The notes under the pieces were generated by a model. That model had not been told where the DNA came from, ran no database searches, and saw nothing but the letters and a program-made list of their open reading frames with translations. This document shows, piece after piece, positions 9,470 to 17,686 of a DNA stretch of 18,232 nucleotides (position 1 is its first letter; every line of letters begins with the position of its first letter). Source of the stretch: Bimuria novae-zelandiae CBS 107.79 (Eukaryota; Ascomycota; Dothideomycetes; Pleosporales; Didymosphaeriaceae); NCBI GenBank assembly GCA_010015655.1, contig ML976657.1:584397-602628 (forward strand). The letters run 5' to 3'. The position numbers and the translations under genes were made by a program.

Positions 9470-9700
9470 TGTTAAGATCCCAAAGGGGTAGCTAGTCCCT
9501 AAGGGGCTAAGGTTAGTTCTCGGGCAGGAATACTATAGTAGGACGGGAAAGGGTCGTAGTGATAGCTTGCGCTTGTCACTGGGGCGTTAGTATCAAAGGT
9601 AAGTATAGCATAATCAAATCAACAAGGTTGCTTATTCAGATCTAAACGATAGATTAATAAACAGGTTAAACACAAGTAGAAGAGACTCCTTCTTGCGTTC

Positions 9701-9834
9701 CTATATACTTCCCTTGCTCGACATGCTCGAAGCGAGCATAGCGAGCAGATGTCTTGGCTCCTGCGTCTGCTCGACTTGCTCGAGTCGAGCTCGTCGAGCA
9801 GTCACGTGACCTCCAGATACCGCGCCCCTATTGG
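9701..9834 (-). promoter_or_regulatory. Probable gypsy LTR promoter: TATA box and CCAAT box
   Basis: On the minus strand a CCAAT box (9830-9834) lies about 125 bp upstream of a TATA-like TATATAG (9701-9707), in the U3 position expected for transcription toward lower coordinates in this LTR. In the missing 5' LTR the same motifs would drive the element. Between them is a dense cluster of GCTCG/CGAGC copies (9716-9800). Motif-based inference. Confidence 0.4.
9716..9800. repeat. Cluster of GCTCG / CGAGC inverted copies in the LTR
   Basis: The pentamer GCTCG occurs in both orientations many times, including the arms TGCTCGAC (9769-9776) and GTCGAGCA (9793-9800) around a CTCGAGTCGAGCTC core. It is followed by CACGTG (9804-9809). 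It could fold as a long hairpin or act as clustered protein-binding sites. Confidence 0.6.
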
Positions 9835-9896
9835 TCACCTGTAGACCATAGGCGCCCTGGAGCCTAGCCAAGTGTCTATAAGATTAGATCTTAACA

Positions 9897-9914
9897 TTAT
9901 CCCCCTCCTCCAAC
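9897..9914 (-). other. Gypsy polypurine tract
   Basis: Minus strand reads GTTGGAGGAGGGGGATAA directly before the LTR start TGTTAAG. The upstream bases encode FEDELVGGGG and a stop, the ending typical of fungal chromodomain gypsy elements. Confidence 0.8.
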
Positions 9915-9994
9915 TAATTCGTCCTCGAATCACCTAACCTGTCCTATTAATTAGTTAAAGTCTAGTAACCCCGCACTTATTAGTTCTCGCTATA

Positions 9995-10492
9995 ATGTCT
10001 TCCTCTAAGGCCCGCGCTATTCGCCTTAGCTCTAAAATTTATTGCAATAGTGTCCTTTGTCCTATCTCTTATAATTATTATCTTTTATCTAGCACTACTT
10101 GCATTACTATGCCTTCTTCTAATCCTAACGCCTATCTAAAGTATGCCGAGTGTGTGCGCTCCTAAAAGCCTTGTGTTAACTTATCGTAGGCATCCTTAGA
10201 TAGAACCCGTAAGGAGTACTAAAAGAAAGTGGATAAAGATAAAAGGTTATTAGTAGAAGTTTTAACGCGGCTTCTGCGAAATAAGAAAATATTAAAGCAG
10301 GCTAAAGAGCGTGCTAAGCAAAAAGCGCAGTGTTTAGCGTCAGAGATAGAGGCTACTAGAGAGCTTGAAGTCAACGCCAACCTTAGCGATTACCCTGCGG
10401 CTACGTCTAGGGTTAGGCTTTCTCCTCTCCTGTAGTCCACGATAGGAATGTTAGACGACTTTACTAATGCTCCTTCCTTGTCTGTCGCATAG
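9995..10492 (+). pseudogene. Small antisense gene within the gypsy 3' region (Cys-rich plus coiled coil)
   Basis: A plus-strand frame starts at ATG 9995 (MSSSKARAIRL) and runs 165 codons to TAG at 10490-10492, with in-frame stops at 10163, 10187, 10220 and 10433, all TAA/TAG of RIP type. The N-terminal half has spaced Cys residues (C at about codons 17, 22 and 36; then AECVRS-KPCVN near codons 51-63), suggesting a small metal-binding module. Codons 79-125 are charged and helical (LLRNKKILKQAKERAKQKAQ), probably a coiled coil, followed by an acidic/hydrophobic tail (LSDYPAATS, LSPLL). It lies between the chromodomain and the polypurine tract, opposite to gag-pol. I do not know its function. 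I recall similar Cys-plus-coiled-coil proteins predicted in transposon-rich fungal DNA, but this is memory, not a search. The 10229-10435 part is fully open. Confidence 0.6.
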
Positions 10493-10599
10493 TATTTTCT
10501 TTTAGTATTATCGTGGCGTAAGTTTCGTTTCCTTTAAAGTTTTCTCTTGTTACTCTAGTATAGTAGTAGTAATTATAGATCTTGCTTCGCGCTTTCTTT

Positions 10600-10880
10600 A
10601 AGAGTTGCTAGCAATTCTTACGGAGTTCGGACTTAGGTTCCTATATGTTTTCTAAATGCGGGTAGCCTTTCTATTTGACTAACTATTCTTATAGGAACTT
10701 ATTATTTCTAAAATCTTCCCGTCCTACTTCCCTGTATCCTAGGAGTATTTTAACTTCAAATTCGTTTTCTTCCTCTGGCTGGTGATAGAAGGTTGTTTCA
10801 ACTGGTGTTTTAGGGTCTGCGGGTTCGAGTCGGTCTATATAGAATACTAGGTGTATTTTCGCGTCTGGCGGTAGTTCCAA
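10600..10880 (-). pseudogene. Gypsy integrase C-terminus and chromodomain
   Basis: The open segment 10689-10880 reads ELPPDAKIHLVFYIDRLEP, the conserved end of fungal gypsy integrases, then FYHQPEEENEFEVKILLGYR, the start of a chromodomain. The same frame continues past stops as LVK-KGYPHLENI-EPKSELR, in which the Trp codons of KWKGY (10671-10673) and TWEP (10641-10643) have become TAG. Chromodomains of these integrases bind modified histone H3 and steer insertion to heterochromatin; here the aromatic residues are lost, so the domain is dead. Confidence 0.88.
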
Positions 10881-11363
10881 TCGGTAATTAACCGGTGATA
10901 CTTGTTCAATAATAAAAAATGGCCTAACCTTGACATGGTCTAGTTTTTTGTGTTTTTTCTTCTAGATTCGAAGATTTTTCGTAAGCAGATATGCTTTATC
11001 CCCCTTCTTTAGCTAAGGTGCCGTTTTTCTTTTTCGGTTCGTGTAGGAAATGCTTTACTATTAAGCTTTCTTAAGGTTCTCTCGGAGTTGTGCGTGTGTT
11101 TTCTTTATAGTTTCTGCCATGTTTATTGCTTCTTCTGTTTTAATCGTTGTAGGAAGTGTTTAGTTAAAGAGATGTAGGTATCTTTCGTGGTTTGCATAAA
11201 AGGGTGTGAATCCTATTACTACTAATATCTTGTTATTGTATGCCAATTACGCTATAGGTAATAAAGAAATCCAGTTATTCTTCTAGTTATTATAGTAGAT
11301 GCGTAGGTACGTTTCGATCGTTTAATTCGTACGTTCTGTCTGTCCGTCGGTTTGTAGGTAATA
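10881..11363 (-). pseudogene. Gypsy integrase, C-terminal part of the catalytic core
   Basis: Minus strand from the pogo junction reads YLQTDGQTERTN (about 11325-11360), which includes the catalytic Glu of the D,D-35-E core, then TIETYLRIYYNN and the NWISLLPIA helix (about 11250-11330). The frame is the continuation of 13292-13850 once pogo is removed. Stops at former Trp/Gln codons. Confidence 0.85.
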
Positions 11364-11404
11364 AGTCGGGTGGGGTAGTTTCCGACACCGGGTAGTTTCC
11401 GACA
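11364..11404 (+). repeat. Pogo left terminal inverted repeat (41 bp)
   Basis: Perfect reverse complement of 13251-13291. Contains GGGTAGTTTCCGACA twice with a 17-bp period (11373-11387 and 11390-11404), likely tandem transposase-binding sites. No RIP visible. Confidence 0.95.
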
Positions 11405-11514
11405 GCCCCGTAATCGCGCTCACCCACCATGCACGCTAACTAAAAATAATTCTTACAACCTTAATTCTTTATTAATTTCAATTTTTCCTTTTGCATCGTA
11501 TTCTCTAACTTCGA

Positions 11515-13146
11515 ATGGCTAGATACACAGAAGGAGATATCCAGAACGCACTTACAGACCTCGAATCTAGGGTCGCTTTAGCTACTACTACTACTTAATA
11601 TAGGGTACCACGCAACACTCTTCGCGGCTACTTTAATAGTGCCTAATCTTACCTACATGCCCACAATAGTGCACAGCGGCTTTTAGTTATTTAAGAAGAG
11701 CATCTAGAGCGCTAGATTCTACGTTAAGAAGCCCTTAGTTACGCGCTAACCTACGCGCAAGTGTAAGCTATTATAATAGTTATTTTTAAGTAAGAAGGTA
11801 ACTATAAGAACCTAGGGAAAGAGTAGACTAGTTAATTTATAAGACGCCGCCTAGCTATTAAGTTAAAGTTAGGCCGCTAGACTAGCTAGGAACGCATAAA
11901 TGCGGCCACTCCTAAAAATATTAGGTAAATATTTAACCTGTACGAGACCGTGACCTGGATTCCCCCCCGACACAGGTACAACGCCAACGAGGGCAGTATT
12001 ATAGAGGGCTAGGAAGTTAATAGGCTTGTTATAGGCTCCTCGCAAGAGAACCCTAATACTATACTAGTTAAAATAATAAATGCCTGTACGTAGACCTCTA
12101 TAGTAGAGTGTATCTCTGCGCTCGGCGTCGTTCTTAAACCTTTAGTTATCTTTAAGGCTAAGAGCATCCAGGAGCAGTAGTTTAAGAAGGAGTTTTTAAC
12201 TTAATATCCTTATTAGCATATTACTTTCTTGCAAAATAGGTGGACAAGTAATAATATTACTATTAAGTGGCTGGAGAAGGTATTCTTGCCCCAGACTAAG
12301 CCTAACAATCTGTCTAAAACACGATTACTTATTATTAACGGCCATGGCAGTTATACCTTAGACAAATTTATAACTACATATTATATAAATAATGTGCATT
12401 TGCTCTTTATACCTGCCTATACTTTATATATACTCTAGCCTTTAGATCTTGGTTATTTCTCCAGCCTAAAGGTGGCGTATCGGCGCTTCGTCGGCGAGTA
12501 TGGGGCTGAGACAGATGCAACAAAGCTTAGGAAGGCCAAGTTTCTCGAATTTTATGCAAAAGCGCGTAAAATCGGCCTTCGAGAGCAGTGTGTCCGATCT
12601 GGGTAGAAAGTAATAGGGCTGTACCCTAAGAACGTGAGGAAGCCCTTGGGTTCTCGCTGGGTGGTGGTGCGCGAACGGCCGTCAACACCACCCTCTTCTA
12701 CTAAGGATATTAGGACGCCAAAACGTGGCAGCGATGTTGTAAAGCTATTTTCTAAAAAGAGCTTCTCACTAACTACACGACGATGTGTTTAGCTTACCGC
12801 TAAGGCATTTAACTGTACCTTAATAGAGGTTACTATAAAAAATTATAAGATTGCTTCCTTGCGCGAGCAGGTTAATTAAGCAAATCTGCTAAAATGCTAT
12901 AAAGTTATAATTAATCTAAACAAATAGTTCGCAAGTCTTACAAAAGTTCTCTCGCAGGCTAATTAGGTACCCTCTTAACGTATTCGCAAATTAAGAAACG
13001 TATCGCAGAAGGTCATTATCGTAGAGGAGGAAAGTAGCTCTGAAGAGGAAGCGGAGCAGCTATTAGTTCGACGTTCAGCGCGAGAACGACGACGAACACA
13101 ACGATATCTTAATCGTAATTTAAGCATAGATAAAGAAAGTGATTAA
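11515..13146 (+). pseudogene. Pogo-type DDE transposase, RIP-inactivated
   Basis: A frame of 543 codons from ATG 11515 to TAA 13144-13146, the usual length for pogo/Fot1 transposases. It starts MARYTEGDIQNALTDLESRV, a Psq-type helix-turn-helix, followed by a CENP-B-type DNA-binding region with many stops (codons 20-145). The DDE core shows YNANE (first Asp changed to Asn, 11986-11988, codon 158), INGHGSY (second Asp to Asn, 12337-12339, codon 275) and PLDLGYF (third Asp intact, 12445-12447, codon 311), giving DD35D spacing. The C-terminus (about codons 385-540) is basic/acidic and holds EEESSSEEE. Stops are TAG/TAA only; there is no frameshift. About 12439-12600 is nearly undamaged. Orientation is opposite to the host gypsy gene. 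Confidence 0.93.
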
Positions 13147-13161
13147 ATGCTTTAAATACTA

Positions 13162-13180
13162 TTTTTTTTTTTTTTTTTTT
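13162..13180. repeat. Run of 19 T
   Basis: Uninterrupted T19 just downstream of the transposase stop, inside the pogo 3' non-coding region. It may vary in length in assemblies. Confidence 0.9.
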
Positions 13181-13250
13181 ACAAATTTATTTAATAAAGT
13201 TGTGAGCATATTCGCAACCCAAGTGGTGGCAGCGGCGAAATTTTGCGGGG

Positions 13251-13291
13251 TGTCGGAAACTACCCGGTGTCGGAAACTACCCCACCCGACT
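13251..13291 (-). repeat. Pogo right terminal inverted repeat (41 bp)
   Basis: Perfect inverted copy of 11364-11404, with the same internal 17-bp-period direct repeat, ending in ACCCGACT next to the TA duplication. Confidence 0.95.
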
Positions 13292-13850
13292 TAAGCTATC
13301 GATAGCTTTCGTTTCGTTCCAATGAGTGCCGTGAGTGTTGTCTAATAGTTTAAAGTAAAGAGTTTGTCTCTATCGCTGATGATCGTCTTGGGTATGCTAT
13401 AATGTCGTATAAGTCGATCTAGGATAAGGAATGCTAGTTCTATTACTGTTATTATTTTTTTGCACGATAGTAGTTCTACGTACTTAGTGAATCTGTATAC
13501 GATTACCAGTACTGCGTCGTAACTTGCTCTATTTGTAGGGTCTTTTGACTTTGGCAATCCTGTGACAAAGTCCATTGCGATATCTTTCTATGGTGCTGTG
13601 GGTATCTGTATGGCTTGCATCTCTCCATACTTAAGATGTGTGGCGTGTTTATTGCGCTAGTATTATGCGCATTTGCGTATGTACGTTACTACTGCTTCTT
13701 TAATTCCTTTAAAGCTGTAGTTCCTCTGGATTAGTTCTATCGTTTTTCTAATTCCTGGGTGTCTATATACAGGGTCGTCGTGGTATTATCGTATAACCTC
13801 TATTTATTATTCCTTGGGTACTTCTCGCGTGAGTATAAGGAGTTAGTTAA
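13292..13850 (-). pseudogene. Gypsy integrase, zinc-binding and core N-terminal part
   Basis: Minus strand from about 13850: an HHCC zinc domain (VYRHPG, then KCA-Y with the last Cys now Tyr), then the open stretch 13342-13575 with AMDFVTGLPKSKD (first catalytic Asp) and TIISDRDKLFTLNY (second catalytic Asp). With the Glu on the far side of pogo (DGQTER) the whole D,D,E triad is still encoded, unlike the RT of the same element. Cut at 13292 by pogo. Confidence 0.88.
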
Positions 13851-13919
13851 GTTTAGCGGTTAGTTCTAGGGAACTGTTGGGATTTTGCCTTAGTATTACG
13901 GAGTAAGTTTTAACTTTCT

Positions 13920-14400
13920 CTCTATTATTATTTATTCTGCTAAGAGCATCTGCTCGTCCGTTTTCTTTACCTAGGGTGTACATAATTTTAAATTTATATT
14001 ATCCTAGCGTTTCTAACTATCTTCCTTGTCGTTGGTTCAGTTCTTTCGTGGTTGTAAAACGTGTGAGATTTTTGTAGTCCGTAAAGATCGTAAGTTTTAA
14101 GTAACTATGTGCATAGATCCTCTAGTGTTTAATAGCTTTTACAATTATAAGTAGTTCCTTGTCGTGTACTTCGTACCGTAATTCTTCTAGTGTGAACTTG
14201 TGTGCGTAGTATGTAATTAGGTGCTATTTGCCATTCTTCTCTTGTTTCGCGCATGCCCTAACCGCTAGGTCGCTTGCGTCTGTTTTAATACGTAACGGTT
14301 TATTATCCTAGAAATATATAAGGACTAGTGGCGTGATGCATGCTTTTCTTAGTGTTTAAAACGCTTGTTTGTATTCTTTTATCTAATTAAAAGGTTTATC
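13920..14400 (-). pseudogene. Gypsy RNase H domain
   Basis: Minus strand reads RIKTDASDLAVRACAKQ (about 14246-14298), then EELRYEVHDKELL (about 14160-14190) and IFTDYKNL, the acidic positions of Ty3-type RNase H. It ends with LGKENGRADALSR (about 13935-13975), the conserved junction to integrase. Function: removes the RNA template during reverse transcription. Several TAG/TAA stops. Confidence 0.85.
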
Positions 14401-15300
14401 TTTCTTTATAAAGTTCGTGAGCGGTAATGTAATCCTAGAGTAGTCTATAATAAATTATCTGTTAAATCTTATAAATTTAAGGAAGGCTTATACTTCCTTA
14501 AGGTTAGTAGGTAATTTTTACTTCTTTACTTCCTTAATCTTCGAAGGGCTTACTTAAATACCTTCGGTGTTAATAACATGTCCTAGAAACTCTAGTTCCG
14601 TGACGTGGAATTTATATTTTTTAAGTTTTAATTGTAAGTTAGCGCTGTCTAGCGCTCGTAGTACTATTTATACGTGTTATACATGATCCTTCTCTTGTTT
14701 AGAGAATACTAGGATGTTATTAAGGTAGGTAACTATAAATATGTTAAGGTAGTTCCTTAGTACGTTATTAATTATTGCTTAGAACGTTGCTGGTGCGTTT
14801 ATAAGTCTAAAAGGCATAACTTAGTACTTAAATAGTCTATATCTAGTTTAAAAAGCTGTCTTCCACTCGTCACCTGCTGTTATTTGTATAAGGTAGTATC
14901 TATCTTATAGGTTAAATTGTGTGAATATCTTGGCTTGTCCTAGCCTGTCTCGAGACTCTTGTATGTTTAGTAGTGGGTATCTATTCTTAATCGTTATATT
15001 GTTTAGTTTTCTATAGTTAATGTATAGACGTTGTGTTCCATCTTTCTTTATAATAAATAACAAAGGTGATGCTATTGGCAATTCTAATTTGCGTATCTAT
15101 TACCTTTTAAGGGCTTTCTTTAGGAATTCGCGTGTCTATTAGAGTTCCTTTGCGCTCTGTCCGTATAGTGGTCCAAAGGGTGGCGTTTTTCCTTCTTCGA
15201 GAATAATGCGATGGTCTTGGTGTGTATGCTTAGGAAGGGCGTTTGCTCCTTTCTCTTCCTAAAATAAATAACTCTATTCTTTATATTTATTAGGAATATT
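14401..15300 (-). pseudogene. Gypsy reverse transcriptase, active site destroyed
   Basis: Minus strand shows the RT blocks in order: PPFGPLYGQSAKEL (about 15130-15175), SPLLFIIKKDGTQRL, NYRKLN and KNRYPLLNIQ, FTQFNL (first catalytic Asp now Asn, 14911-14913), YLNNILVFS for the usual YLDD (14716-14727), and LEFLGHVI. All three catalytic carboxylates are therefore Asn. The changes are G-to-A on the coding strand, as RIP makes. Confidence 0.9.
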
Positions 15301-15399
15301 AAGAGGTGTGCTGTTCTCTTCGTGCTTACGCTTTATAACCTGGTAGTTCCTGCCAGCGTCTGCTAAGTTAGTTTCGTGTTTATTAACTTTTAGTCGCGA

Positions 15400-15880
15400 G
15401 ACTATGTTATTAATAGCTCTTTTATCTACTATTATGCTCTATTAATGCGTAGGCTTTACTTATAATGTATAATTGCAGCGCTTAAAGGATAGCTCTTTTT
15501 TTTCTTAGTTAACTATAGGGTTGTGCTTCCTTAATTAGGGTAATCCTAAAATCACGTCGTAATTAGCTTCCTTAATAATGTCGAGGATAATTAATTCCTA
15601 GTGTCTATAGATCGTGAGGGTAGTCTCGACCTCGTACTCGATTGTTACTTTGCCGGGCATTAGCTATCTATTCGCGATATGAATAGTATAGGGTATGGTC
15701 TTCTTACGTTTGTAGAGTCCTGCTCTATCGAGTGCTTTTCTTAATATATAACTTTCCTATACTCCTAAGTCTAGCATGGCTTTTATTTATGTTCTTTTAA
15801 GCTATACTAGTAGCTTAATTAATGCCTGACTATTGGTGGCATTTACTTCCTTAAAGGCGTTTTCCCGCCTGAGCCTAGGT
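15400..15880 (-). pseudogene. Gypsy aspartic protease region
   Basis: Minus strand reads AMLDLGV where DSGA is expected (Asp codon 15769-15771 kept, Ser and Gly/Ala context altered), then YILRKALDRAGLYKRKK, LMPGKVTIEYEVETT and YDVILGLP-LRKHNPIV, the second conserved protease block leading into the RT linker. It would process Gag-Pol. Contains TAG stops. Confidence 0.82.
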
Positions 15881-16850
15881 CTAAAAAAGGCATTTTCTTT
15901 TTGGCTGGCTTTGTGGGTTTAAGGCGTTCTTCGTTTTTCTTCTCTTAAGGCTGCTGCTAGGCCTTTGCTAGGAGAGCTTTACTGTCTTCTTCCTTTATTA
16001 CTGTTTTAATTCTGAGGGTTATAGTCCCTTTTAGTATGCGATTAAACCTATGCTTCCCTTTTTATTCTTTGTATTCTTTATAATTAGGGTGTAAGTATGT
16101 TTGCTATTTGTCTAATGCACATTTCCTATTAACTAGTAATAATATTACTTAGTTTAGTGCCTAGTTAAGATATAGAAAGTATCGTGTTTTGCGTTTGTCC
16201 TAGAGGTGAACGTTGTAATAGGCGATAGGGTAGTTAAACCACTCCTACCTGTATTATTAGTATGTTTAGGGAAAGTAGCTATATTCCTTAGCTTGGTAAT
16301 AAATAGTATATTAATCTTCTCTGTAGAGGGTCTATTGTATGGTCTCATGCGTAGGATTGCGGTGGTCTAGGTTATACTATAGTTCGTAGTTTAGGCTTTT
16401 GTTTAGGTACTTCTTCTTAGGGTCTTCGTAGGCGTAGTGGTGGTCCGCCATTTCTCGTGCTGCCTTACTAACTAGGTTAGGTTGGTAAGCATGGAAAAAT
16501 GCTTCTACGTAGTCTTATTATTCTATCGCTGTAAACCCGAAGTCTCCTTCCCTTGGTTGGTGTTTTTCTAAGAAGTCGAAAACATTCGTCGTCTTGCTAG
16601 TGACTGGTTTGCTCTAGCTAGGGTGAGGTGTAGGAGATTGAGGCATTAGTTCCTTCTCTTTTCCTTTCTCGTCCGAACCTTCGTATGCATCCTCGTAGAG
16701 TCGTGAATTAGGGGTCCCTAATTACTCTAATCCTTCGTCGTGGATATTAATTTATTTAATAGCGTTTACTACTTATTATTCTTCGTCGGTGGTTTCTTTC
16801 TTATTGATAGTTAGTACGTTCAACTGTCTGGTAATCTTATTCTTAGATCT
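15881..16850 (-). pseudogene. Gypsy gag-protease linker
   Basis: Same-strand sequence between zinc knuckle and protease. One open piece (16154-16348) starts MRPYNRPSTEKINIL but shows no known domain. Hydrophilic and poorly conserved in such elements; nothing else recognised. Confidence 0.5.
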
Positions 16851-17686
16851 GCAGTTCCTGGCTATGTGGCCTAGTTTGCCACATGTGAAGTATTTACGCG
16901 TCTCGGTCCCCTATCGTCGGGTTCTATCTAAGATACGTTAATTAGGCTTTTAAAAGCCTATAGCCTTTCCTGTTCCCTTTTCTAGGTTGTTAAACTAGAC
17001 ATCTTCTATAGGTTAGGGTCTGTAGTAGTTGCGTTGCTGGCGTTAAGGTGCTTTTGGTGGCGCTCTATAGACTACAGGTGCCTATTGTCCGAAACTAGCG
17101 TTCCTCGGGTTCCTACGGAACTCTTCTTGTAAAGCGAACCACTCCTTATTAATGCGGATAGTCTCTTTATATAGTTCTTCTAAGGTCTCTATCTTTATAC
17201 TACTGCGCAGGAGTTCCTCGCGTATATTACGTTTAAGGCCTTATTTATATATTATCTTAAAAGATTTATCCTCCTAGTCGAGTTGCACTGCGTACTTGCG
17301 GAACTTAGCTATATATTTAGCTATAAATTAGTGTTAGCGAACTGTTTAGATTACTTGTCTAGTAATAGCTATTTTGTTAGCAATTCTAAATATTTATTAA
17401 AGGCATATTTTAAAGTTATCGTAATCTTTAATAATGTTAATTACATTAGCATGCTTATTAATATACTTCTTATTTTTATTATCGTAGTCTATGTCTAAGT
17501 ACTTAACTAGGTAGGGATAGATTTATTCTTTAGCGCTTCCTCGAATGTAGGTTATAGCGAAGATAACCTTCTTTTTATCTTCGAGGTCTTAATTCTAGTT
17601 AAAAAAATAGAGGTCTAGCTGTAAGAGCTAGGTATTAAGGAGGGTACGATTACTATTATATGTAACCTTAAATGATATTCTACTCA
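16851..17686 (-). pseudogene. Gypsy gag with zinc knuckle
   Basis: Minus strand begins near 17686 with SFKVTYNSNRTLLNT-LLQLD and EDKKKVIFAITYIRGSAKE (about 17545-17601), the capsid-like Retrotrans_gag region of fungal gypsy elements. It ends with a CCHC knuckle whose first Cys is Tyr: YFTCGKLGHIARNC (16851-16892). Binds and packages element RNA. The N-terminal portion ahead of KVTYN is missing or replaced by the sequence without RIP at 17687. Stops of RIP type throughout. Confidence 0.8.

Larger units (their letters stand above)
9470..9896 (-). repeat. Gypsy 3' LTR (427 bp)
   Basis: Bounded by a perfect 10-bp terminal inverted repeat, TGTTAAGATC (9470-9479) and GATCTTAACA (9887-9896). The polypurine tract abuts its inner end. 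Unlike the element body it keeps normal CpA/TpG content. It contains the promoter motifs and the GCTCG cluster listed separately. The partner LTR is not in the window. Confidence 0.88.
11364..13291 (+). mobile_element. Pogo/Fot1-like (Tc1/mariner superfamily) DNA transposon, complete ends
   Basis: 1928 bp bounded by perfect 41-bp terminal inverted repeats starting AGTCGGGTGGGGTAG and flanked by the TA target duplication typical of this superfamily (11362-11363 and 13292-13293). It carries one transposase gene occupying most of its length. Excising it with one TA rejoins the gypsy integrase frame (SIAY next to YLQTDGQTER), proving insertion into that element. The transposase is RIP-damaged, but both repeats are identical to each other, so the ends may still be a substrate for a related transposase. 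Confidence 0.93.
9470..17686 (-). mobile_element. Chromodomain Ty3/gypsy retrotransposon, carrying a pogo insertion
   Basis: Minus-strand element with domain order gag, protease, RT, RNase H, integrase, chromodomain, then polypurine tract and 3' LTR, the Ty3/gypsy order. Removing the 1.93-kb pogo insertion leaves about 6.3 kb, close to full length. The 5' LTR is not seen: recognisable gag stops at about 17686, where sequence without RIP begins. The coding part is RIP-mutated, but the 3' LTR is not visibly so. It sits 5 bp from the end of the copia-A LTR, so the target duplication should be CTGTG (9465-9469), with its second copy beyond the window. The right border is approximate. Confidence 0.85.

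Noticed and set aside
12229..12438. Independent small gene
   Set aside because: It is just the stop-free middle part of the pogo transposase frame.
17283..17498. Plus-strand hydrophobic 71-codon frame
   Set aside because: Antisense to gypsy gag; the hydrophobic content comes from AT-rich RIP DNA.
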